From Rhodospirillaceae bacterium UBA6219 (GTDB taxonomy: Bacteria > Pseudomonadota > Alphaproteobacteria > Rhodospirillales > Magnetospirillaceae), in the NCBI GenBank assembly GCA_002435715.1, contig DISD01000036.1, forward strand, positions 1-20,500: a stretch of 20,500 bases of DNA, given 5' to 3'. Below, one piece after another: positions 1 to 6,031 of this stretch (the first letter of the stretch is position 1; the number at the start of each line of letters is the position of its first letter). Made by a program: the position numbers and the translations under genes. The notes under the pieces were generated by a model. The model worked only from the letters and a program-made list of their open reading frames with translations. It was not told the DNA's origin and searched no databases.

Positions 1-550
1 ACAGCAGCTTGATCAGCTGGCCGGCGCCGACCATCTGGCCGATCAGGTAGAAGATGACGACGATCAGCGCGCCGGTGGCGGCGAAGATACGCACCGGACC
101 CTGGGCCAAGCGGTACGACGCCACGTCGGCGAAGGTGAACTTGCCCAGATTACGCAGACGTTCGGCGATCAGGAACAAGATGATCGGCCAGCCGACCAGC
201 CAGCCCACCGAGAAGATCAGGCCGTCGAAGCCAGAACCGTAAACCAGGGCGGAAATACCCAGGAACGAAGCCGCCGACATGTAGTCGCCGGCGATGGCCA
301 TGCCGTTCTGGAAGCCGGTGATGCCGCCACCGGCCGCATAGAAGTCGGCGGCGGTCTTGTTCTTGCGGGCGGCCCAATAGGTGATGACCAGGGTCATGCC
401 CACGAAGATCGCGAACATGATGATGGCGTGCCAGTTGGTGTCTTGCTTTTCCACGTTGCCGAGATCGGCACCCGCGGCGTAAGCGGCGGTGGCGGCCAAG
501 GTCCCGCCGAGGGCGAGAGCAGCCGCGAGAGCGTACTTGGAGAACTTCAT
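1..550 (-). CDS. actP: Cation/acetate symporter ActP, N-terminal part (cut by window edge)
   Basis: This is the N-terminal 183 residues of a sodium:solute symporter of the ActP type, which takes up acetate and similar short carboxylates across the inner membrane. The gene runs off the left edge. It opens with a hydrophobic, signal-like segment ending in an AAYAAG stretch, as in other ActP proteins. Membrane helices follow, with SSS-family signatures: a WAARKNKTAADFYAAGG stretch, then GMAIAGDYMSAASFLG, then a helix containing FYLIGQMVGAGQLIKLL. The ATG shares its A with the stop codon of the upstream DUF485 gene (TGATG), so the two are translationally coupled. The family and the coupling to DUF485 make the acetate-symporter call strong. 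Exact substrate range is inferred. Confidence 0.93.
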   Translation of the reverse strand, partial: MKFSKYALAAALALGGTLAATAAYAAGADLGNVEKQDTNWHAIIMFAIFVGMTLVITYWAARKNKTAADFYAAGGGITGFQNGMAIAGDYMSAASFLGISALVYGSGFDGLIFSVGWLVGWPIILFLIAERLRNLGKFTFADVASYRLAQGPVRIFAATGALIVVIFYLIGQMVGAGQLIKLL

Positions 551-879
551 CAGCGGGCTTCCTCGAGAATCTGGCGGTTCAGTTCGTCGAATTCGGTGTT
601 GGCGCGACGCACATAGATACCGGTCAGCACGATGGCCGACAGGATGGTGGCGACACCAATGGGGAAGCCGATGGTGGTGACGCCACCCGACAGCGACTGA
701 CCCAGGAAGCTCTTGCCGTAAGCGATCAGCAAGATGAAGCCGGCATAGATGCCCAGCATGATGGTGGACAGCATCCAGGCGAACGAACGCCGCTTGCTGA
801 CCAGCTCATGGAACTTGGGATTGGCGGTGATTTTCTCATGCGCGGCGGCATGAGCATTCACATTCGGTGATTGTGCCAC
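550..879 (-). CDS. yjcH: DUF485 (YjcH-like) small inner-membrane protein
   Basis: A 109-residue membrane protein of the DUF485/YjcH family, which almost always precedes actP. It has a soluble N-terminus, a conserved NPKFHELVSKRRSFAW stretch just before the first helix, two membrane helices (roughly residues 33-53 and 70-90), and a charged C-terminal tail. The start is a GTG at 879-877, chosen because a strong GGAGGG ribosome site lies 5 nt upstream on the minus strand and no ATG is close. The stop overlaps the actP start by one base. Its role is not well defined; it is thought to accompany the symporter. Expression probably comes from the region to its right, whose transcript would carry two small hairpins. 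Confidence 0.92.
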   Translation of the reverse strand: MAQSPNVNAHAAAHEKITANPKFHELVSKRRSFAWMLSTIMLGIYAGFILLIAYGKSFLGQSLSGGVTTIGFPIGVATILSAIVLTGIYVRRANTEFDELNRQILEEAR

Positions 880-1342
880 TTTGACCCTCCGCTATTTCCC
901 GCCCCGCTTTTCGGGGTCGGTTGTTGTTATCAAGGCCGTTAGCCGGCCTGGTTTTGTTGTCCCGTTGCGTTGGCCGAAGGGCACCCATGCGAACACGGAA
1001 TGACCCCGACGCTTGCCGAGAGGTTCCGACGTCATTAACATCCGCCTAGATTGCCGTCAACTGTGCTTGCGGGGCAGGGTTGAATTATTTGCATGGCAGG
1101 AGCTGGGCCGGGGGGCGGCTAGTTTTGTCGATTGCTTCTCCTTGACGGCGCCAAGTGAATATCGTCATGAATTTCTAAGCAACATCCAGCCTTCAGGGCG
1201 TTAAGCTTTGTGGTGATGTGGATTTTCTTGTGTATCCTGGCATTATTCGTTTACGCGTTTTCTGATTCGACACTTTTGGGTAGGCTGCGCCGGACTGGAA
1301 CGACCCTTTCATCCTTCAATCTTCGTCGTCCTTGGCCCTGGC
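880..1342. other. Divergent intergenic region between yjcH-actP and the CBS/DUF294 gene
   Basis: A 463-base gap without a convincing gene. It must hold promoters for both directions. Two perfect inverted repeats lie in the probable yjcH leader: CCCCG(CTTTT)CGGGG at 902-916 and AGGCCG(TTAGC)CGGCCT at 933-949. The section from about 1140 to 1320 is less GC-rich than the genes and is the likely promoter region for the plus-strand operon, but I could not pick one convincing -35/-10 pair. I saw no sigma-54 signature on either strand by eye. Confidence 0.6.
902..949 (-). repeat. Two short inverted repeats in the yjcH-actP leader
   Basis: Read on the minus strand, these are two small hairpins lying 22 to 70 bases upstream of the yjcH GTG start. 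The proximal one has a 5-bp stem and 5-base loop (902-916); the distal one has a 6-bp stem and 5-base loop (933-949). Neither has a U-tract placed to act as a terminator for the minus-strand genes. They could be leader structures or an operator; function is not known. Confidence 0.4.
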
Positions 1343-2803
1343 ATGAATTTGGATGAATTTGCAATGAATGATGTTGCCGCTTTGGCGCGAATCGACAGCT
1401 TTCCCTACCGCCATCGCTTGCATGAAGTGATGAGCACCCCGGTCCTGACGGCGGAGGAGGGGGTGTCGCTGACCGACGCCATCCACCGCATGTACGAGTC
1501 CCGGGTTTCCTCGATCGTCGGTGTCGATAGCCAGGGCCGGGCCTTGGGCATCCTGACCGAACGCGACCTGCTGCGCATCTTGTCCACCCAAGGCCCCGCC
1601 GGTCTGGACGTGCCGTTGGGCCAGGTGATGAGCCGCCCGGTGTCGACCGTGCCCGCCGACGCCTTCGTCTATGTGGCGCTGGGCAAGATGACCCGTCTGG
1701 GGCTGCGCCATCTGGTGGTGGTCGACCGGGAACGCCGTCCCTTGGGCATGGTCACCGGCCGGGCGCTGTTGAAGGTCCGCGCCAACGACGCCCTGGTGAT
1801 CGGTGATTCGGTCCACGAGGCCAAGGGCCCCGAGGACATGGCCGCCGCCATGGCGGCGCTGCCCCGTCTGGCCCGGTCGCTTTTGGCCGAAGGGGTGCCG
1901 GCGCGGGGCATTTCCTCGGTGATCGCCCTGGTCATCCGCGATCTGACGGCGCGGGCCACCGAATTGGCCGAAATTTCCATGCGTCAGGACGGCTGGGGCG
2001 AGGCGCCGGCGCCTTATGCCATGCTGGTCCTGGGGTCGGGCGGGCGCGGCGAAAGCCTGTTGGTGTTCGACCAGGACAACGCCATCGTCCATCGTGGCAC
2101 CGCCGTCGACGACGTGTGGTTCGCCGAACTGGGCAAGCGCGTCAACGAGATGCTGAACCAGGCGGGGATTCCGTTCTGTGACGGCGGCGTCATGGCCCGC
2201 GAACCCAAATGGCGCAAAAGCCTGGACGAGTGGAAGGACGAGATCCATTCCTGGGTGTTCTCGCTGGAAAATCAGACGGTGATGTATTGCGACATCTTCT
2301 TCGATTTCCAACCGGTGTGGGGCGATGCCGAACTGGCCGAGGAATTGCGCGGCTGGGCGGTGGAAAAGGCCTCGCAATCGGCCTTCTTCATGCAGTATCT
2401 GGCCCAGCACGTGGCCAAGATGGACGTGTCCTTGACCTTTTGGGGCGGTTTCGTCACCAAGAACGGCCGCTTGAACGCCAAAAAGTTCGGCTTGCTGCCG
2501 CTGGTGTCGGCGGCGCGCTTCCGTGCCATTCGCGCCCATGTGCTGGAAACCGGCACCGACGAGCGTTACACCGCCATCAAGGACATGGAATTGCTGCATG
2601 AAGACGATTGGCGCGATTTCCTGGAAATCCGTGAAATCGTCTTCCGCGTCATGCTGGACCAGCAACTGGCCGATCTGGCGGCGGGGGTGCCGGCTTCGGC
2701 CAGTATCGACCCCAAACGTCTGTCCACCCAGATGCGCGAGCGCCTGCGTTGGGCCTTCAAGCGCCTCAGGACTTTGAAATATATCTGCGGCGTGGCAGGC
2801 TGA
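1343..2803 (+). CDS. CBS-pair / DUF294 nucleotidyltransferase-like signalling protein
   Basis: A 486-residue cytoplasmic protein. After about 25 residues come two CBS repeats (roughly 26-80 and 92-146), which in this family bind adenine nucleotides. A DUF294 domain follows with the GlnD-like nucleotidyltransferase signature GSGGRGES at 231-238 and the acidic DQD at 243-245. The remaining ~200 residues match the DUF294 C-terminal helical region. Many relatives carry an extra N-terminal cyclic-nucleotide-binding domain; this one lacks it. The family often sits beside acetate/solute symporter genes, and here it is divergent from yjcH-actP, suggesting control of acetate metabolism (inference). 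Start: ATG 1343, although an in-frame ATG at 1364 is also possible and neither has a strong ribosome site. It probably heads the operon that continues into thiD 29 nt downstream. Confidence 0.88.
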   Translation: MNLDEFAMNDVAALARIDSFPYRHRLHEVMSTPVLTAEEGVSLTDAIHRMYESRVSSIVGVDSQGRALGILTERDLLRILSTQGPAGLDVPLGQVMSRPVSTVPADAFVYVALGKMTRLGLRHLVVVDRERRPLGMVTGRALLKVRANDALVIGDSVHEAKGPEDMAAAMAALPRLARSLLAEGVPARGISSVIALVIRDLTARATELAEISMRQDGWGEAPAPYAMLVLGSGGRGESLLVFDQDNAIVHRGTAVDDVWFAELGKRVNEMLNQAGIPFCDGGVMAREPKWRKSLDEWKDEIHSWVFSLENQTVMYCDIFFDFQPVWGDAELAEELRGWAVEKASQSAFFMQYLAQHVAKMDVSLTFWGGFVTKNGRLNAKKFGLLPLVSAARFRAIRAHVLETGTDERYTAIKDMELLHEDDWRDFLEIREIVFRVMLDQQLADLAAGVPASASIDPKRLSTQMRERLRWAFKRLRTLKYICGVAG

Positions 2804-2832
2804 TCCCTGATCCGCAGGGAAGGTTCAAGCAC

Positions 2833-3636
2833 ATGAAGGGCCGCGTTCTTATCGTCGCCGGGTCGGATTCCGGCGGTGGTGCCGGGATACAGGCCGACCT
2901 GAAGGCGGTGTCGGCGCTGGGCGCCTTCGGCACCACCGCCATCACCGCCCTGACCGCGCAGAATACCCGCGGGGTTTTCGGGATCCACGCGGTGCCGCCG
3001 GACTTCATCCAAAGCCAGATGGAACTGGTTTTGGACGACATCGGCGCCGATTGCGTCAAAACCGGCATGCTGGCCAGCGTTCCGGTGATCGAGGCGGTGG
3101 CGAAATCCCTGGACAGCCACGCCGCCGGCATTCCCCTGGTGGTCGACCCGGTGATGGTGGCCAAGGGCGGCGCCGCGCTGTTGGCCGACGATGCCGGCCA
3201 AGCCTTGATCGCGCTTCTGGTGCGCCGTGCCACCTTGATCACCCCCAACATCCCCGAGGCGGAATCCTTGCTGGGCCGCCGCATCGCCGGCATCGACGAC
3301 ATGGAAGGCGCCGCCCGCGACCTTCTGGCGCTGGGCTGCGGTGCCGTGCTATTGAAGGGGGGGCATCTGCCGGGCGACCATCTGGTGGATCTGTTGGCCA
3401 TGCCCGATGCGGTGCGGCGCTTCGCCGACACCCGCATCCACACCGACTCGACCCATGGGACCGGCTGCACCTTGGCTTCGGCGGTGGCCGCCGGTATCGC
3501 CCAGGGCATGGGGCTGCCGGACGCGGTGTCGCGCGCCCGGGCCTATGTGCGGCGTGCCATCGAGACGGCGCCGGGCTTGGGCCATGGTCATGGGCCGCTG
3601 AACCACCTGCACGCCATTGCCGAGTATGGCTGGTGA
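2833..3636 (+). CDS. thiD: Hydroxymethylpyrimidine / phosphomethylpyrimidine kinase ThiD
   Basis: A 267-residue ribokinase-fold kinase that phosphorylates HMP and then HMP-P to give HMP-PP, the pyrimidine half of thiamine. The N-terminus reads VLIVAGSDSGGGAGIQADLK, the ThiD signature. Further markers are ALTAQNT, KTGMLAS, VVDPVMVAKGG, LITPNIPEAE and the anion-hole/catalytic THGTGCTLASA near the C-terminus. The length is normal for ThiD. The ATG at 2833 is chosen because it starts the conserved core and has GGGAAGG at 2817-2823. It lies 29 nt after the CBS/DUF294 gene and its stop overlaps the GTG of the next gene, so it is inside an operon. No thiamine riboswitch is visible between it and the preceding gene. 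Confidence 0.96.
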   Translation: MKGRVLIVAGSDSGGGAGIQADLKAVSALGAFGTTAITALTAQNTRGVFGIHAVPPDFIQSQMELVLDDIGADCVKTGMLASVPVIEAVAKSLDSHAAGIPLVVDPVMVAKGGAALLADDAGQALIALLVRRATLITPNIPEAESLLGRRIAGIDDMEGAARDLLALGCGAVLLKGGHLPGDHLVDLLAMPDAVRRFADTRIHTDSTHGTGCTLASAVAAGIAQGMGLPDAVSRARAYVRRAIETAPGLGHGHGPLNHLHAIAEYGW

Positions 3637-4352
3637 CGGGGCGCCCGCTCGTCCACGTGGTCAACCGGGCCAGTCGCCAGGACCGGCGGCGCCGTTTCCT
3701 GGACTGGAATTCCGCCCATCCGGTGCATTGGCGCTTTCACGTGGCGGTCGAGCCCGAGGATTTGACCCCGCAGGATTGCCCCGAAGGGTGTGACCCCCGG
3801 GTGGCGGCCACCGCCGCCTCCCACCGCCGACAATGGCAGGCCTGTGTCGACGAAGGACGTTGGCGCCTGGTGTTCGAGGACGATGCCTGCCTGCGCCATG
3901 GTGCCGCCCTGATACTGACCGCCATGTCCAAGGCCTTGGAGCATGCCGACCTGGTCTTTCTGGGCTGTAACACCGATGGCGAAGCGTTGATCGAAATGCC
4001 GGACCGCTTGTTGGCGCATGTCACCTTCGGCGGTGGTCCCGGTGATTTCGACCGCTATGCCCAAGCCGCCGCCCCCATGCCGCCACCGCCATTGGTGCGC
4101 ACCCATCTGTGCTGGGGATTGCTGGCCTATGCCATCAGCCCGCAAGGTGCCGCCAAATTGCTGGATCAATGCTTTCCGCTGCAATCGGTGTCGGTGGAAT
4201 TGGTCCGCAACCGCCAGCGTGTCGAAGGTTTCGCCGTGGACATGGCGGTGAACGCAGCACTTCAGCGCGGCGCCGTGTCGGCCTTGCTGTGTTTTCCGCC
4301 GGTGGTCTTGGGACCGAACGGCGATTCCGATCTGGATGCGCGTAAACGGTGA
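3633..4352 (+). CDS. Glycosyltransferase family 25 (LPS-type) protein
   Basis: A 239-residue protein resembling GT25 enzymes, which transfer sugars (often galactose) onto lipopolysaccharide or other surface glycans from nucleotide sugars. Markers are the opening LVHVVNRASRQDRRRRF, an ASHRRQW helix followed by WRLVFEDDAC (the acidic metal/substrate motif near residue 85), the WGLLAYAISPQGAAKLL stretch, and VDMAVN near residue 205. The start is the GTG at 3633, which overlaps the thiD stop (GTGA); the open frame continues upstream inside thiD, but that stretch does not look like protein of this family. Ribosome-site support is weak, consistent with translational coupling. It is followed 11 nt later by a PhzF-family gene. 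The acceptor is unknown. There are no membrane segments. Confidence 0.83.
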   Translation: MTGRPLVHVVNRASRQDRRRRFLDWNSAHPVHWRFHVAVEPEDLTPQDCPEGCDPRVAATAASHRRQWQACVDEGRWRLVFEDDACLRHGAALILTAMSKALEHADLVFLGCNTDGEALIEMPDRLLAHVTFGGGPGDFDRYAQAAAPMPPPPLVRTHLCWGLLAYAISPQGAAKLLDQCFPLQSVSVELVRNRQRVEGFAVDMAVNAALQRGAVSALLCFPPVVLGPNGDSDLDARKR

Positions 4353-4363
4353 CGGAGGAAGTG

Positions 4364-5155
4364 ATGCGGGCGGCGTTCTGGCAGGTGGATTCCTTCGCCG
4401 AAAGGCGTTTCGCCGGCAATCCGGCGGCGGTGATGGTGCTGTCGGAATGGCCCGCGGACGTCACCTTGCAGAAGGTGGCGGCGGAAAACAATCTGTCGGA
4501 AACCGCTTTCCTGGTCCGTTCGAAGGCGGGGTGGCACATCCGCTGGTTCACCCCCAAGATCGAGGTCGATCTGTGCGGCCACGCCACCTTGGCGGCGGCC
4601 TGGGTGGTGTTGGATTCGCTGCGCCAGGGCGACAGCGACGATCGCGTGGTGTTCCGCTCGAAAAGCGGCGACCTAGCGGTGTTCCGCCAGGACGGGCGGC
4701 TGGTGCTGGACTTTCCCGCCCAAAAGCCCCGGCCCAGTGTTTTCCCTGAAGGCATCGATGCCATTCTGGCCAAGCCGGTGCGCGAAGTGCTGGCCACTCC
4801 CGGCCATCTGTTGTGCGTCTTGGACAGTGCCGACGCGGTTCGTTCGCTGGTGCCCGACTTGGCGGCGGTGGCCGGCCTGTCCAAGCCCGGCCTGATCGTC
4901 ACCGCCCCGGGCGACGGGGATTGCGATTTCGTGTCGCGTTATTTCGCCCCGCGCAAGGGCATCGCCGAGGACCCGGTGACCGGTTCGGCCCATTGCGTGT
5001 TGGCGCCGTTCTGGGCCAAGCGTCTGGGCAAAAGCGTCCTGGTCGCCCGTCAGGTCTCGGCCCGTGGCGGGCTGTTGTGGGTGGAACAGGCCGGCGAGCG
5101 GGTGCTGATCGCCGGCAACGTGGTGCCCTATGTGGACGGTTTCGCCGAAATCTGA
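4364..5155 (+). CDS. PhzF-family isomerase-like protein
   Basis: A 263-residue member of the PhzF/diaminopimelate-epimerase-like fold. The N-terminus AFWQVDSFAERRFAGNPAAV is diagnostic, followed by NNLSETAFL with the catalytic Glu at 46, RWFTPKIEVDLCGHATLAAA, and the second-half motif GIAEDPVTGSAHCVLAPFW. Known PhzF acts in phenazine synthesis, but most bacterial homologues stand outside phenazine clusters and have unknown substrates; nothing nearby suggests phenazines. Start: ATG 4364, with GGAGG at 4354-4358; a GTG in frame at 4349 overlaps the previous stop and lies upstream of that ribosome site. It is the last gene of the plus-strand run and meets the oppositely oriented next gene with a 1-nt gap. 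Confidence 0.9.
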   Translation: MRAAFWQVDSFAERRFAGNPAAVMVLSEWPADVTLQKVAAENNLSETAFLVRSKAGWHIRWFTPKIEVDLCGHATLAAAWVVLDSLRQGDSDDRVVFRSKSGDLAVFRQDGRLVLDFPAQKPRPSVFPEGIDAILAKPVREVLATPGHLLCVLDSADAVRSLVPDLAAVAGLSKPGLIVTAPGDGDCDFVSRYFAPRKGIAEDPVTGSAHCVLAPFWAKRLGKSVLVARQVSARGGLLWVEQAGERVLIAGNVVPYVDGFAEI

Positions 5156-5156
5156 T

Positions 5157-5894
5157 TTAGCGCCGCCGTTTTTTACTCGGCTTGGGGAACCAATCCAGCA
5201 CGGTTTCGGCGGGAAAGGGGCTGTGCCCCGTCCACCACATTTGCGCGGCATCTTCCTTGTCGATGACCGCCCGCAAGGCTGGCATCAGTTCCAGGCCGGG
5301 GCAGTCGCGGCCCTGCTTGATCAGGGGCAGCGCCAGCCCTTTCAGGGCGCCTTCGTAGATCATTTTCGGTTCGCTGCGAAAGCTTGGGTCGGTTTTCGCC
5401 CCGCCGACCGGCAATCCGGCATATTTGGCCATGCAATGGCGCACGTCCACATGCCACAGCGATCGGCATTTCAGCGGTCGAATGTCGTAGATGCTGCATG
5501 CTCCGTCCTTCAGGAAGGCGCAGGGTTGGCCGACCTGCCACGCTTCCAGCATGCGTCGTTCCGTCGGGCGTTCGGCCAGGGCGCGGGAAATGGCCAGCAC
5601 CTCGATGGCGGCGGCCCCCACTTTTTGGTGACAGCACCAACCGCAGCCGCGACGGCAGGCCGCTGGAGGCGCGCCCAACGCATAGGCCGGAGTGGTGCGG
5701 ACGGTGTCGAAAATGCCGTCGGCCCGAGCCCAGGTGGCGACGACCGCATCCAGCACCGCGTCCAGTCCTTGGGGCAAATGGGCGATGACGGCGTTGTGGG
5801 CCGCGTCGAAAGCGGCCTGCTCCAACGGCGGTGGCGGTGCCCCGTGGGTTTGGCGGCGCATCTGGGCGAACGGGTCGAAATCGAAAGTGGGCAT
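5157..5894 (-). CDS. YkgJ-family cysteine-cluster protein
   Basis: A 245-residue protein with the YkgJ (UPF0153) metal-chelating cysteine pattern. Cysteines lie at 80, 84, 87 and 88 (CRRGCGWCC), then 125, 133 and 143 (CAFLKDGACSIYDIRPLKC). The family is annotated as a putative zinc- or iron-chelating domain; no reaction is established. The ~75 residues before the cluster are helical and not recognisable, and the tail is basic (KKRRR). The start is the ATG at 5894, at the edge of an AT-rich promoter-like region; its ribosome site is weak. The stop lies 1 nt from the stop of the convergent PhzF-family gene and no terminator is seen between them. Probably monocistronic. Confidence 0.85.
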   Translation of the reverse strand: MPTFDFDPFAQMRRQTHGAPPPPLEQAAFDAAHNAVIAHLPQGLDAVLDAVVATWARADGIFDTVRTTPAYALGAPPAACRRGCGWCCHQKVGAAAIEVLAISRALAERPTERRMLEAWQVGQPCAFLKDGACSIYDIRPLKCRSLWHVDVRHCMAKYAGLPVGGAKTDPSFRSEPKMIYEGALKGLALPLIKQGRDCPGLELMPALRAVIDKEDAAQMWWTGHSPFPAETVLDWFPKPSKKRRR

Positions 5895-6031
5895 GACATC
5901 AAGCTATCACTACCCAATGTTTATGAAATGGCAATATTGTTGTGTAAAATATATATATCATACTATTACTTGCTGTAATAAGTGTCGGAGTGATATTGCT
6001 GTTGTTGCAAGCTTTCGGGTGGAGGGTTCGG
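5895..6031. promoter_or_regulatory. AT-rich divergent promoter region
   Basis: The stretch from about 5905 to 5998 is strikingly AT-rich against the GC-rich background, with an alternating AT run at 5948-5958. It lies between the diverging YkgJ-family gene and the SLC13 permease gene, so it should carry promoters both ways. For the plus strand a plausible pair is TTGTTG (5937-5942) and TACTAT (5961-5966) with an 18-base spacer. The composition could also favour binding of a nucleoid protein. Confidence 0.45.

Noticed and set aside
1013..1204. A 63-codon frame in the 880-1342 gap
   Set aside because: No ribosome site, no recognisable features and unlikely composition; the gap is better read as promoter sequence.
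1316..2665. A 449-codon open frame antisense to the CBS/DUF294 gene
   Set aside because: It is a His/Gln/Gly/Arg-rich shadow of a GC-rich gene with a clear domain match on the other strand.
2804..2832. Thiamine riboswitch upstream of thiD
   Set aside because: Only 29 bases separate thiD from the preceding gene, too short for a TPP aptamer, and no matching core is present.
4364..5155. Phenazine biosynthesis
   Set aside because: A lone PhzF-family gene is not evidence for phenazines; no other phz gene is nearby.
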